Source: Dentipellis sp. KUC8613
Lineage: Eukaryota; Basidiomycota; Agaricomycetes; Russulales; Hericiaceae
DNA length: 64,000 nucleotides
NCBI GenBank assembly: GCA_002286715.1
Contig: NSJX01000006.1
Span: 186,001-250,000 of the forward strand
Direction of reading: 5' to 3'
Shown here: in pieces, positions 24,644 through 38,329 of the stretch
Numbering within the stretch: the stretch's first letter is position 1
Layout: every line of letters starts with the position of its first letter
Position numbers and translations under genes: made by a program
The notes under the pieces: generated by a model
The model's database searches: none
Told to the model about the DNA's origin: nothing
What the model saw: only the letters and a program-made list of their open reading frames with translations

Positions 24644-25382
24644 CTAGAGGGCCAGTACGACGGAGGCAGCAGCCACGACGGTGCCCAAGAAGGCGGTGAC
24701 AACGGCATCCTTCACACCAGCACTCGCGTTCCCGGCGGATCCAGAGGAGGAAGATGCGGGAGCGGATGCAGATCCGCTCGTCGAGGTCGGGCTCGACGAT
24801 CCGCTGCCGGGATTTGACGCGGGTTGCGCTGATCCCGTCGGCCTGGTCGAGACTTGCGCTGCACTGCCAGAGGGAGTGCTACCGGCGGCGCCGGTCGGGC
24901 CGCCTTGGACGGCAAACGAGGACCTCGTCTCCGTGACGACATTGGTCGTACCGTCCGCAACCACTGTGCACAGAGCAAGTTGATCGGAGAACGTGCATGT
25001 TCCGCCGGCGGCAACGGGTCCAATCGCATAAGTGAAAGACGCGTCGTTGGGCCCTTCGACGAGGGTGACTGGAAAGCGAGTCAGTTCGCAAGGAAGGCAC
25101 ATAAAAACCATGGCATGGACGGCTTACGAGGGGAGAGCAGCCCATCGCTGGGGTCGCTAACAGCAGGTGAGATCGCCCATGTCGTGTGGCCCTGAGCATC
25201 GACACCGAGCTCAGAGACACTGACGGACTGCGGGTCGAGCCCGGGGATGTACATAGAGAATTGAGCGCTAGCCACTGCATATGGATCAGTCAGAGGCCTA
25301 CTCAGTTCAGCAAAGCGCCGTCACACTTACAGCCAGCAAACAACATAGAGACCAGAACGCGAGCGGGGTTGATAGCAATCAT
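24644..25382 (-). CDS. Secreted, Ser-rich GPI-anchored protein
   Basis: Three exons on the minus strand: 25382-25331, 25274-25128 and 25068-24644, giving 207 aa. The signal peptide ends in SMLFAGLASA with cleavage before QFSMYIPG. The folded part (about residues 22-120) has two cysteines (GGTCTFSDQLALCTVVADG), probably one disulfide. It is followed by about 60 residues of Ser/Gly/Pro/Ala, typical of an O-mannosylated stalk, and a hydrophobic C-terminus (VVTAFLGTVVAAASVVLAL) that fits a GPI-attachment signal. The IPGLDPQSVSVSELGVD region resembles a family of secreted proteins widespread in Agaricomycetes with no assigned function. Likely at the cell surface or in the wall. Confidence 0.8.
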
Positions 25383-28319
25383 TTTGCAATAGATCTTCTT
25401 TGAAAGAAAGTGTTGAAAAGAGAATGACTTTTGCTAAGGTCGCGCAAAGACGAGAAGGGAAGCGAGGAAGGTGAGGAGCGAGTCCTGGCCACAGCGATTG
25501 GTAGAGAGGAAAGAAGTGAAAACCTTGACGAGGCAATGCCATTGACTCTGTTGCACGTGCCTTTCTTGGCCGTCACCATACGTTGACCGAAATGCGCCCG
25601 CCCGCTCGGCTTGGCGGCGACGGCTCGACTCACTGAAATTCTCGGAACCGCGGGTTGTGAGGTAAAGTGACCGTCAGCAATTCAGCGGGGATTCATTCTG
25701 CATGATCATGCAGCCCTCACAGACGACAGCAATTACACAAGGTGAACAGGCTCAATTTCCAGCGACTCTGCAGCAGGCCTCTGAGCGGCGGCGTTCCTCG
25801 GGTTATCTTCAAGGCTTGAAGTTATTCTGGGAGCCTGGACTTTTTTTCTGTTGCCGGAGACTCAGCGAAGCTTAGCGCCAGACTTCCAAATATGGTATAC
25901 ATAGTAATGGCCAGGAACGCATCGCTATGATCATCTCCTCGACATCACCTCCGAGTATGGGCTGGCACATGCGCATGACGCACAAGCATCAAGTCATCCA
26001 TATGCTGAGCCTTGCGCATGATCAGGTTCTCCGATTTTCCAGACTTTCATGGTATGCGACCAAGGGCCTCAGACTCACAAACGCCGCTCACTGATATTGC
26101 CCAACTTCCAACAGATGCGAGGCTATCAAGCCTATCGTACCTAGGTCATTTAGAACCGGAGTCGATAGATTGCAACAGTGCTATCTCTTCCAATAGCAGC
26201 CTGTTCAGTGGTGGTGGCGGGTGGACAAAGCAATATTTCCTGGGTAAACACGAACTGAGCACTTGTTCTAGATTGCACCGATAGAACCTTCTCAGAATCC
26301 GACGTCGATACTCCGCTCCGGCTCCCAGCGCGGTTTCACCATCGCAAAGGTACCCAGCACTATCGGAACTCGGAAGACCTCCGCCAGGAGTCCAAGCACC
26401 AATTCAGACGACTGTCAAAGTGCACTTTGATATCCCCTTCGACGCGCTCCTTTCCTGGCAGGTCAAAATTAAGAAAGCCCCACGGCGCTTTCACTATGCC
26501 GCGTGCATATGTTCGCCCCGCCGCATTCGGCCACAGGTACAGAATCCAAACTTCTTTTTCATTATCTGCATCCTTCGCTCCGGATGGGATGCGTTGCCAC
26601 CGCCCGTGGCCGTCCAAGGCTCCGATCTGCAGCATCAATCTGCCATTCCCATGATTCCTCGCCCCCATTCCAGAACACGCAATCACACTTAATTTTGCTG
26701 GGATTCGACGTCACAATACGGTGAGAGCGGTCTTCGCAGGCATCCCTCCCCACACCACCTCTCGTAACGCACACGAATACGTATCGCAGCCCACCACGCC
26801 AATGCCGTCCAGCACGCATCCGCCCTCGAAGCGAACAGCCACCCCGATACACCGCGCGTAACTCGCGCCGCGTTCAGCCACGACGCCTGCATGTCGTAAC
26901 GCCCGCGTATAGCAGGCGCGCCCGGCACTGGCCACCAGCCCCAGGCTCGTTTCCCAACTCCGCCGCAGAACCAGAAGGGATTCGGGCGCACGACGTCACC
27001 TGGCCCGGACAGATGCGCACCCGCCATGCCCACGGCCACGCGTGCCGTAATGCTTCATCTTGAGAGCTGGCGTGGCGCGCGGCCCGGCGCAGTGCCAGTG
27101 CGCCCGAGCCTATGCGCCTCCGGTATCTCTTCCGCACACGCTGCCAGCCTTCCAATTCGTCGCGGCCAGCATCCAATCCCAAGACGGAGTGCCTGCATCT
27201 GCATCTGCATCTATATCTCAGGCTATCTCGGTCCATGCATCTGTCAATGGTCACCGGTCGGTCGTTGCCAGTTTATTTTCGCCTCGAGGCTCGAGTTACT
27301 CCTGTCAATGTTGCAGATATCTGCGTCTTCGAATTCCTGTGCCTTCAACTCCCTCACTGCAATTTTAAATTGTCAGATACGTTGCTGGGTGCATGCTTCG
27401 ACCCGAAACCGCTGCAAGATACCGCACAGCTACCAATCGCGAGCCTTGTCACAGGTGCTTCGTAAATAAATAAATAACACAGCAAAGAGCTCCGTCCTGA
27501 ACACACAGACATATCATCATAATCATATCCTGGCATCCTCTCCCGAGTACACGTATCCCCAGTACGTGCCTGTCAGTGCATATTTTCACCCAGGCCTCCG
27601 ACGTCGACGTCAAAGTCGCGTCTCTCGGAGTCGGACGCTGGCAGATCATCATCAACCTCATCAGGGAAGCTGGAAGATGTCCAGATCCGAGGCGACATGT
27701 ACAACTGTCAGAGTCTTTACACGCCTCTGGCAAAGCACACGTACGTCACCTACACGCGCATGCGTACGCCTGTGCTTCCCAGGACAATGCACGCGCACCA
27801 TGACATGATAAATTACACCTTATTTACCCGTACTGCGATTGCAAGCGTCGATGTCGTTTGAGTAATGATCAGTCCGCGGAGGCTCGGGGTAGAATGCACT
27901 AACAGCTGCATCGTATCCCATGGTATTTTCATAACGTTCAGACAAGTTCAATAATGTACGAGGAGGAGGCTGTAGACAGAGACTGCAAACATTAACACGA
28001 GACGAGACACAAGACACAGACAAAACACGAGCACCGAGTACAAATACACATACATATATACAGCAACATGAACATCCAGATCCAAGAAGAGTGCATGAGC
28101 GGAGAGAGTGAGAGTGGGAGCGAGCGAGCGAGCGAGACCACACCGCCCGCCCCAGTGTATACGGATTCGTCAAAGCGAGCAAGCAAGCAAACAAAGCAAG
28201 ATCTATCCCCACCAGCCGGAGACCTATCCCCACCAGCCGAAGATCTATCCCCCCCCGCCGGAGATCTACCCCCCCAGCCGAGGATCCATCCCCCAGCCAA
28301 AGACACGCGCCGCCCCAGC
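25383..28319. other. Intergenic region, 2.9 kb, no gene recognised
   Basis: Several frames of 90-120 codons exist on both strands between 26000 and 27500, but none has a recognisable motif, a signal peptide or sensible splicing. A Ser-rich 90-codon frame at 26012-26284 (+) is the least unlikely. The 3' end beside the transcription factor holds a tandem repeat (28199-28300). Confidence 0.45.
28199..28300. repeat. About 21-bp tandem repeat, five degenerate copies
   Basis: The units begin AGATCTATCCCCACCAGCCG (28199), AGACCTATCC (28220), AGATCTATCC (28241), AGATCTACCC (28262) and GGATCCATCC (28282). The array is just downstream of the transcription-factor stop codon and so may be transcribed as part of its 3' UTR. 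Confidence 0.85.
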
Positions 28320-31300
28320 CTACCCCTGCGCCTGCGCAAAATCGCCGACGCCGGCGCCCAAGCTCGTGCGCTCGGGGCTGTTCGCGCCCGACGCGTGCGG
28401 CGTGGGCCCAAAGTGCGGCGTGATGAAGCCGCTGCCGCCCGAGCCGTAGACGAAGCCGCCGCTGAGGCCCTCCATCGGGTTCGCGTAGCCTGCCGGGTGC
28501 GCGGGCATTAGCATGAGCGTAATCCAACCAAGCCCGCTTGTCATAGAAAACAAAGCAAAATAAAACAAAGCGAAAAAAGCAGGGCAAAGAGAGGGAAAGG
28601 GTGTGAAGGGTGAGGTGAAAAAAGAAAACGCCGACAAAAACTCACCCGGCACCAACACATTATCCCAAAAACTGCCACTCAAGATACTATCCATCGACAA
28701 AACACCATCGTCCGCCGCGGGCGCGGCGGGCGCCGCCATCGTCGGCGGGAACGTCGACATGTCCGCCACCGGGCCCATCTCGCTCGCGAACTGGAACTCG
28801 GACAGCGAGAACGGCGTGTAGAACTGGTTCTGGTTCTGCGCGGCGGGTGGGTCGGCGTCTTTCGCCGTCTCGCTTGCCCCCGTCCTTGTCCCTGTTCCTG
28901 CTGCTGTTCCTGCGCCTGTTCCGGTTGTTGTTGCTGCTGCTGCTGCTGCTGCGCCTGCACTGGAGTCTGCTGGCTGGTCGGATTGCGACTGGGACTGGGA
29001 CTGAGGCGCATCCTGCTGCGCGCCGGCCTTGGCCTGGTTGCGCGCGGCGAGCAGCGCGCGGAGGAAGTGGCTGTACAGCGCGGGCGTGTGCAGCGGGCCG
29101 GCGGCGACGGCGTCGAACATGTCCGCGACGTCGCCCACGAGCGCGAGCGTCTCGTCCTCGACGTCGAGCGACGCGGGGAACTCGGGGCGGATGAGCTGTG
29201 CGGGGCGTCGCGCGTCAGCGTTTGCGCGTGGAAGTGATGGCAGGCTGGGAAGAAAGGAAGAGGAAGAGGAAGAGGAAGAGGGGGAGAGGGAGAAAGGAAG
29301 GCACCTTGAGCAGGCTCAGCACGGCGTACGAGCCAAACACGAAGTGCGAGTCGGGCGAGTACTTGAGGAACCCGCCCGCGCCGAGCTCGTCGCGGACGAT
29401 GAGCGCGACGCTCTTCGCAGCCGTGTGCACGCGCGCGAAGAAGTGCGGGATGTTGACGGGCGTGCGCTCGAGCGCGTTCTGCAGCCCGAACGAGTTCACG
29501 ACGAGCATCGCGTAGTTCGCGTAGAAGCGGAACACCGCGCGCGAGTACGCCTCGGGCACGCCGGCCGTCCCTAGGAGCAGCAGCACTGTCAGCGTTCGCG
29601 TGCGCGCGGTGGGAACACCAGCAGGAGTATGTGGATGACGTGGATAAGGATGAGGGAGAGGGGGAGAAAGGGGGGAGGAAGATACGTATGTGAGCGAGGG
29701 CTGGGGAGGCGAGCAAAGGGGGGGAGCAGACGCACAATTATGCTCGCACGTGGACGAGTACCAGTGCTCGATCTCGCGGTCGATCGTGCGCACGATGAGG
29801 AGGTAGTCGCAGTCGATGAGCAGCCCGGACGACGTGTTCGTGTCCGAGTACAGCAGGTCGATCCCGCGCGACAGGATGCGCTGCAGCTCCTGCGCGTGCC
29901 CATCCCAATCCCATCAGCATCGCTGCAAAGTATACACCCAGGAAAGTGCGCTGCACGCACCACGTAGCACACGATGCCCCAGTCGCCGATCGACGCCAGC
30001 GGGGACGTCCGCGCCCAGTTGACGGCGTTGCGGATGATGTGGCTGCAACGCAGCACAACGCAGCGTCAGTGCCCTGGACTAAAGGCCGCGGCCACGCAAG
30101 TGGGCCAACGATGGACTTACTCTTCGCGCACCGAGCTCGGCTTGCCCATCTGTGCACTCGCGCTGCGGTCGAGCGCGTAGCACAGCAGCCACGTGCGCTC
30201 GCGGTTGTGCACCTCGCGGTCGCGCGCCTTGCCCTCTTCCGTGGGCAGGCTGATCGTCGCCGTCTTGCGGTGCAGGTTCAGGTCCGTCGCCATGCTGCGG
30301 GCGCGCCAGGGTCAGTGTGCGGGTTCAGGAATCAAGGATCAGGGATCAGGGATCGGCAAAAATAAATCGGGAAAAGAAAGAAAAAGAAAATGGAGGGCAA
30401 AGAGGAAGGGAAAAGGAAAAGAAACGCACCGGATAGCAAGCCCGAGGATGAGCCACGTCTTGTCCTGCTCGTAGCGCTCGACGGGGCCGCAGCCCCAGAG
30501 CGTCATGAGCAGGTACGCCTGGACGATCTCGACGGACTTGTAGCCCTGCGCGGGGACGTTGAACGCCATCTTGCGCGCGAGGTCCGAGAGCTTCGGGTGC
30601 AGCTCGGGGCGCGCGGGGTAGAACTTGGACGCGATCGCGCAGACTGGGTGGGGCGTGAGCATAAGTGACAAGTGACGAGCACGGGCGCGGGTGCGGGGGG
30701 CGAAGGAGCAAACGGGCGCGAAGGGGAAGGAGAAGGGAGAAGGGGGAGAAAGGGAGGGGGGACACTTACTGACGGTCAGCAGGAACGGCGACCGGGAGCA
30801 GACGAGCGACGGCGTGTGGAAGGCGGGGTCGAGGACGTTGCAGTGCATCTGGCGCGTGCGCGTGGGGTCAGCGTGTGTCTCTCGCGCGCGATAAGATGGC
30901 AGCCCGCGCGCGGGGCGCGGGATCTCACGTTTACGTGATCGAAGTAGCTGTGTGAAGCGAGCGCCCGTCAGCATCTTGGTATGTATGTACGTATGAGTGT
31001 AGGAAGGAAGGAAGGGACGCAAGCCAGCCAGGCACGCGCACGCACATTTTGAAGAGCGCGACGACCTCGTGCGTCTCTGTGAAGTTGAGCATCTCCGGCT
31101 GGATCTGCCGCTCGATGAAGAGCCGCCGCAGGGGCAGGATCGTCATTGGGCCTAAGGGCAGGCCAGCGCGTTAGGCACCCCGTTGACACGGACTAAAATT
31201 AGAAAGGAAAATACCAGGCTTAAAGTAGGAGTCGCTGGCGACGCCCATGGGCCCTGCGGGCCTCGACATCGACGACGTTGCGGGTGCAGTCGAGGACTGG

Positions 31301-32322
31301 GCCCGGCGGTTCGCGAGGCTCGCCTCGACGAGCAGGCCTAGCGGGTTCAGCGCGTTGTCCGGCAGCGAGTGGAGCTTGGGCGAGTTGGACGGCTGCGGCT
31401 GCTGGTCCTGGTGGTACGTCGGCGGGGGCGACGCGGAGAGCAGCGGCTCGGTCTGCGAGAGGAAATTGGAGGTCGCGGACTGCTGCAGGCTCGGCGACGG
31501 CGAGCGCGAGATCATGCCGGACGCGATGCTCGGGTTGCCGATGGAGCGGAGCACGGTGTCGAGCGTGCGCTCCATCTTGCGCAGCGAGCGCGTGAGCAGC
31601 TCGTGTTTTCTGGTGCTGGAACTAAGCGGGCGCGTTCGCAAGCTGACGCACGGAGGACGGGGGTCACGTACTTGGACGAACGCTTGCCACGGTTAGATTC
31701 TTCGAAGATGCATTCGTGGTTGCCGGAGAGGCAGCGTTTGCAGGGCGGGCCCTGCTCTGCGCCGACGCACTTCATCTTGAGGCGACGGCAGACTGTACAT
31801 GCTCTGAGCGCGGACGCTGTGAGTGGTGAGTAAGCGGTAGGCGTGGGCAACTGACCGCGAGCCGCGTGTAGGTTTTGCCTTGGGCTCCTCCTTGGAGTCT
31901 GCAGACGGCGATGGGCCAGCCTCGTCGTCCTCGCGGGCGCGTTTGCGGCTGCTCGAGTCGTCGCCGTTCATGTTCGCGGAGGCTGGGCGCTTGCTTGGGC
32001 CGGCGAAGGAGATCATCTCCTGCGGCGGTGTGCTGACGGCATCGGAGGCTTGTGAGGACGGCGAGGAGAGGCTTGTTCCGAGAGACAATTGTTGAGGCAT
32101 CTGGTGGTGGGTGGCCTGGTAGGGGTAGTATGACGGGGGGTAAAGTGCGAGTGCGGGGTCTAAGGGTATCGGGGGAGACTGTGGGGGTTGCATGGACTGG
32201 GAGAGGTGGTGTTCGTCCTGGTGGATGGGCATGTTGTGGTAGGGGTTGGGAGCCATGTCGTGAGGCAGGTAATACTGCGAAAAGACAAGGGATGAGGACG
32301 GCATGACGGTCATGAGGGGCAT
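28320..32322 (-). CDS. Zn2Cys6 transcription factor with fungal_trans domain
   Basis: Many exons on the minus strand; exon 1 is 32322-31856. The first roughly 155 residues are Pro/Gln/Ser-rich and end in a basic stretch (SSSRKRAREDD). The zinc cluster follows across the first intron: CTVCRRLKMKCVGAEQGPPC, then KRC and NHEC, giving the spacing C-x2-C-x6-C-x8-C-x2-C-x6-C. KHELLTRSLRKMERTLDTVL is the coiled-coil dimerisation linker. The middle-homology domain includes PMTILPLRRLFIERQIQPEM, a 22-nt micro-exon (IYFDHVN, around 30934-30957), SKFYPARPELHPKLSDLA and MATDLNLHRKT. The C-terminus is low-complexity (Gln/Ser, Ala and Thr/Gly runs around 28880-29000). I infer a DNA-binding regulator of the Gal4 class; the target pathway is unknown. 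About 6 kb upstream is gene-free. Confidence 0.88.
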
Positions 32323-35300
32323 AGAGAGAGACGAAAGGGAGAGGATACGGGGGGGTAGATATAGGACGAGGCAAAGAGGAGGAAAAGAGCTCACGTGTGT
32401 GGGACGGATTGGGACTTGGGAAAGGAAGCTATTGGGAAAAGAAAGAGATGGAGAGGATGTGTCAGAGGACAAGTGCCTGGCAAGAGGGAGCAAGAGTCTG
32501 AGCCAGAGACGTTCTGAACGAGTCTCCGAATCCCCGCACGCCAATCCCTCTCACGTAAGCTCGGCCGTCCCCGCCTCCTGATCGCACCCCGCCTTTGCCC
32601 TCCCCTGCCTCTGATTGGCTCCCCCACAGAAATTTAATTCGTCGCTATCTGCCTCCATCCCTCTCCGCTTTCCAAAGTCTGTCGGCCACCTCGGTCCCAG
32701 TCGCTGCCCTTTGCGGCTTAGCTCCAGCCACGTTCCCTTCATCCCATGCCTCCTCCTCATGCTATCTCTTTGCCCATACGTCCTCCGCACGGCCGCCCTC
32801 TCAATCCTACAGACTTGTCCTCTGTCACCTTTGCGTTGATGCCAAGCCTGTTTGTGTTTGTCCACTTTTCTCCACGCCCGAGCATCTTTGTCCGATCGAA
32901 CGTTCTCTCATATCCCGTGCCCTCATCTCACGTCCCACTTTGCCTTGGTTACAACTATCGGCGCAACCCGCCATGCCTCCATCCCAGACGATGCCACGCT
33001 CGAATAGACCTTGTCGCCCCCCCTGTGGAAGTCGCTGCCATCTATGTACCGCGCACCATATGTGCACGCGATGGATGATTCAGAATATACCGGAACCGTC
33101 TCTGACGTGATCCTACTCCCCGCGACCCGCGACGCGATTCGTTCTTTCCTGTACGTAACGTCGAAGCACGTCTCTCCTGCAAATCATACAGCTCGTCCCC
33201 TCTTCTCTCCTCGTCGAATCAGCCTTCAACAATCTGATATCCTCGCAATCTCATCATCCACACACACCTTTTAGCCTCGAATGTTGCAATCTGACGGTCG
33301 TCTCGGGCACCACACGCCCCTTCTCCCTCTATCATCCTATCTACAAACCCCGACGTCCCTCGAGCTTCCTCCAATCGTCCATCTTCCTCTCTCTTCTGCC
33401 CACCATCCTACTCCGCTATCACCACCGCCAAAGCGCACCGCACGCCCCGACACGACGCTGCAGCATCCAGCGCTCCCACACTCACGGGCTGGGCGAGTTC
33501 CCAAAACTCTCCACTCGCTCGGTCCCGGGAATCTTCTACACGCTTCCACTGCACTGTATTGGGCCGAATGAGCGCGGGTGGGTCGCACACCCGCCGTGGC
33601 CACGGTCTGCCAGTGCCGCACCCGCTATTCTTACCTCGCGGCTCCGCCAGCGACCCTATCCCTCGCCCATTAAGGCCCTGCGGCACCCTCGACGCGCGCG
33701 CCTTCGCATGCCGTCACCCGTCACCCGCTGCCGCATTCGCCTCGTAACCGTGACCGCGCTCGCAGCCTATCGGCGGCGCACCGCGCGCCCACCCACCCAC
33801 CCACCACCCACCAGGAGGCAATAGACCCGACGCAGCGGGCCGCGCCACGCACGCTTCGGGCGACTGTGTCCACGCCCCCTGGCCGCGTTTCTGCGCCCGC
33901 TTCCTTCGTGCCGGATCTCGACGCCGCCATGTGCTCGACGCGCGCTTCCGATGCATGCGGCCTGACGCACGCAGATTGACCGAGAGTGTTTGGCCTGCGT
34001 TGGTGCGCGCGCTGGCGTCCCGGCCCCGATCGGGCGACCCCGCTGGCGCTGCACCGATTCCGAAATGAACGCCCCCAGTGCTGCCCGTACCTGGCGCCGC
34101 GTCGACGTCTGTTCGCGTTCCCGCTCGTCATCATGGGTGTGCATGCCGCAAATGGGCCCTGCACGCCTGTATCTCTATCTGCGTCTCTATCTCTGCGATA
34201 CCCATCTCGCGTGCTCGCTGCAGCCTGTGGCGACGCGCGACCATGCTTGCATCTGCGCAGGCCAAGGGACACCCACGTCCTGCGGCCCCGCACTCGCCCC
34301 CTTCCCCATTCCATTCTTCCCCCCCTTCTGCTGCGTCTTCCTGCGCGATACAATACACTCCGCGTCCGAGTCCCGACTCCGCACCCGCACCCGCACCTGG
34401 TCCCCTGCCTATGCGCATTCGCATTCGTACGTGTCTGTTTCAACACACACGCACGCCCTATGCCCTATCGCAGCACTCATTATCTCGCATCACCCTCTGT
34501 TCTATGTTCTCTGCCCCTCTGCCCCTCTGCCCCTCTCTGCGACGTGCCCGTTCCCACCGCCCCGCATCGCAGATTCTCATTCTCAACGTCTGCATGCATG
34601 CATGCACTAAAGCCTCCGCACGGGCGGGCCGCTCCTGCACCGCGACGAGCGCCGTAGATGTCCCATCACCGAGCATCCCCCTGTCCTGGCCTCATATCGA
34701 ATATCGAATACCAATGTCCCGCTGGCGAGCCTGTGCTGCCGGGGGGTCGTTGCTTGCGCTGCCTGCTGCCGGGGGCTTAGTGCTTGCGCTGCTGTCGGGG
34801 GCTTGTTACTTGCGCTGCCTGCTGCCGGGGGTTCGTTGCTTGCGAAGCTGCCGAGGGCCTGCGACTAAGCAAGATGCCGCACGACGCCGCCGACGCGCGC
34901 GGTGTTCATCGCTGCGCCGGGCTCCGGAGGTTCTCACCGCGGTGCGTTTGGCCTTGCCGTGTCTATCTTGCATCGTCTATCGCGCATCTTCTCGCATCCA
35001 TCACTCGCAGGCGCTGCTGGTCTTCGGAATTCGAGAACGCGTGTCTCGAGTTGCTGTTCGGCGTCGGAGAGCCAAAACGCGTGGAAAAAGGAAAATGCGT
35101 GGAGGTGCTGTGAGGGGGCTGGATGGCTGGATGGCTGGATGCTGGGCTAGATGGGTGGGTGCTGAATAGGCTCCGCGGTGCGTCTGATGGGGAGTTCTGT
35201 TTTGCTGACCGCGCGCGGAGGGCTGTGGTGATGGATCTCTGGATGGCTCTTTGCTCTGTGCTCTTTTCTCTGTGCTCTGAGGATATACGTCCTGGTCTCG

Positions 35301-38300
35301 CTGCACTTGCTTTGCACGTCTACGCTCAGTCTCAACGCCACCTCTCGCACCCCACCACTCACCATCCACCACTCGACTACAAACACGCGCCACCTCCACC
35401 AAACGCCCCTTCCTCTCCCACCGCCCCCGGCCTAATTTACAGATCCAGAATCTGCCACCCGCATCGCGATCTGCGGGAACTCCCAGCATCGGACCCAGTA
35501 CTAGCACCAGCACATGCCAGCCGTCTGGCCTGCAATCGCAATCTGCCCGTGCGCGGTTCTCAGGCTGCCCATACACGTACGCGCCACGGTTCCCCTTCGC
35601 GGGACGTACCCCTCCCTTGGGCTCTCCGTTCGCAGTTCTCAGTTCTCAGCTCGCAGCTCTCAGGCGCTGATGCAGGATGGGATACTAAGCCGGGCTCTGA
35701 TGCTCGCTATTCCTAGCGCAGACCTGCGCGTATGTACGTGGGGTGGAGTGCTAGTGTGCGCGCGGGTAAGTACTGGGTGCCGCGGCATCTGTCCCTCTAC
35801 TCCCGCGGCGCGCTCCAAGTCCCCCAACTCTTGAACCCCAGCATCAGCAAAAGTGGAGACAGTCAGTCCTCTCGGGGCGCACGCATGGACGCTCTGTGTT
35901 CTGCATTTCAGCCTGCGCTCGCACCTGCATCTTCCGACAGCAGCACGCTATCGCCGCTCGCACTCTGTTGCGCCCCCCTTCGCCTTCTGCCCCCCTTCCT
36001 ATTCCTCGCACCTTCTGTCCTCGCACTCTCCCCATCTCTTCCGTCCCCGCTTTCGACTTCTACGCCCAGACCCAGCCTTCTTGCTCTTACTCTTTCGACC
36101 ACCCGCCGCCCACTAGCGGTGCAAACGCCCCCTCGACGCACCCACACGCACCCTCTACAGCATAAGTACACCCGCCCTCCCGGCCAGACGAGGACAGCAC
36201 GCACTGCTGTGCACAGCGGGAGTTTGTGGACACACACAGACACACCGTGACAGGCTTGCGGATACCCACGCCGCGCGGCGCGTTCCCACCCCCCTTTGGA
36301 TGCGGGTCGAACGCTTGCGCTCTAGGCTCTAGGCTCGCGATACTAGGACTCAATGCGTGTGCGCGGCGAGGCCGGTGTTGTTGTTGTGCTGCGCTGCCTG
36401 CCTCGGTCTGAGCACTTGCTGTCGGTGTTGTCGATGAACTTGAACTGGGACGCGAGCCGCGAACGCCGCCGTGTCGGGCGCCGAACGACGTTCGACCTTC
36501 CAGCACCGACGCTATTTCCGGACAGCGCTGCGTGGCCTCGGGGTGCACTTCGACGGCGTGATTGACCCGAGCCGCGTATCGTACGGATGGAGCCCCGAGG
36601 ACGTCGACGTGCGTACGCATATGTACTCGTGCAGGTCTGTTTTGCGGCAGGTGACCGTTGATGGACTCGCGGCGGCCGGTCGAGCAAGAGCTCGAGGCAG
36701 TTGATTTCGGGTTTATGAATCGTGACATAGGGATCAGGAACATGGAATCAGGAGTTGGGAAGCGGGAAGCGGGAATCAGGAATCAGGTGCTGGGGGGTTC
36801 GATTTGGGCTGTCGTGTGTTCGGCGCGGCGGGAGTGCGGGTGTTGTCTCGTGCGCACCGCGCGTGGATTGCTTATAATATAATGTGGCGTACGTACACAT
36901 ATGTTATGTATATGGACTCTGAAGAACTTGAATATAAACAGGCGCCCTGCCCCACCCCCACTTCTTCATTCTGAATCATGCGCACGACGGAATCAAGAAA
37001 AATACAAGTCTGAGTCTGGGCGAGGTACGAACACAGATGCAGATGCGAATACGAGTCTATCACCCCCACCCCCACCCGCCCGCCGCGACCGCATTCAGCC
37101 CGCGCACTCTCGCCGTCCTATGTAAAGCGCCAACTTACACGGCACGCGTCCATAAACGCACACGCACGCGCACGCGCATGTGCCCACAGGCGCAGCGACA
37201 CAAAGGTGCCGCTTGCCTAATGCGCGCGGCGGCGTGCCTGGGTGGCGGTTCTCGAGGCTCGCGAGCCGAGTGCTGAGTCTTGCTAAAGGGGGGACGTGAT
37301 TCAGATACGCCACGAGGCGAAGTTTGTATGACATGTACATTGCATGCATGCAATGAGCCACGGCGGCGGGCGCGTCAGAATCAGTGTTATAGGTGGCTGC
37401 TGGTCTGGATTGCGTCTATAGCTAAAGCTGCGTGTCTATTGTCGATCGTGGGGCGTGGAGCGTGGATCACGGCGAGCGTCAGGACGTCCACTGTCCAGGC
37501 CTATCCGTGTGTGTGCCGGCGGCAGCGCGGCGTTTGCGAGGCGCGGTGCGCAAGGCGTCGCGCTGCACACGCCATTTGCGCGGGCGTTGCGAGATGTGGG
37601 TCTGCTCTTCGCGGAAGCTAGGACGCAATATCACGGCATGCGTGCTGCGCTCAGTCATGCCGCTTGACGCTGGATCCGTCGTGCGTAATGCTTATTGGTG
37701 TCCGAATGCTCACGGCTGCGATTTAGGTCGGCCTTCGATGTTCGCGTTCCTCGCGCGCGATGTCGTGGAAGGCGGAAGGCGGAAGGTGGAGTCGGCGTAG
37801 GATGCCGAGTGCCTATCGCCGCTGAGCGCTGGACGCTGGGGGGGATGTGCCGACTCGGAGTCGGGGTGCAGGGACAGGAACGGCCGTGGTGCTGTGCCCT
37901 GTACGTACTTATCGACACCCTTCTTTCATTCGTGCTTGGGCACGGTGTTCGCAGAGAGCCTGGGATTGGCGTCGCCCGTCGCCCTGTCGATGCCGATGCG
38001 TTCTCGGGGGGCTTACCTGGGAGAGGGCGACGGCGGTAGCCCGTTGCGGTAGCTTCCCAGGATAAGGTTGGGAGCTTGAGGGTCTGATTCAGAATTACGG
38101 TACGCGCTGCGGAGCAACATTTCGGGGGAGCGAGCCTGGAGGGGATAACTGTAATGCGGTCGACGGTGAAGTTTCCAACGAATAAACGTCGCTAGATTTG
38201 TGGATGTAAGATATCACAGTGTCGTGAGCGGTATGCGGGTAGGATAACATATGAGACCAAGAAATTCGTGTGACTGGCCTTCGACAGTCGGCATACAGTA

Positions 38301-38329
38301 AAGGCGCGGTGAAAGCGTCCAATGAAGGG
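32323..38329. other. Gene-free region, about 6 kb, upstream of the transcription factor
   Basis: No frame here resembles a known protein on either strand. The long open frames (for example 33986-34657 and 34078-35169 on +) are Pro/Arg/Ser-rich products of GC-rich, C-skewed DNA lacking intron-exon structure. Features seen: C/T-rich tracts at 32600-33550, an imperfect tandem repeat at 34732-34856, TGGATGGC repeats near 35118-35150, and GGGAATCAGG-type repeats at 36718-36785. It separates the starts of the transcription factor and the Cdc4 neighbourhood and may hold long-range regulatory DNA or a non-coding transcript. Confidence 0.5.
34732..34856. repeat. Imperfect tandem repeat, about four copies of roughly 30 bp
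   Basis: TTGCGCTGCCTGCTGCCGGG alternates with GGGCTT/GGGTTC linkers at about 34751, 34782, 34810 and 34838, with small deletions. It lies within the gene-free 6-kb region. Confidence 0.7.

Noticed and set aside
33986..35169. Overlapping plus-strand frames of up to 363 codons
   Set aside because: Composition follows GC skew and repeats; no motif, no splice pattern, and all three frames are open in places.
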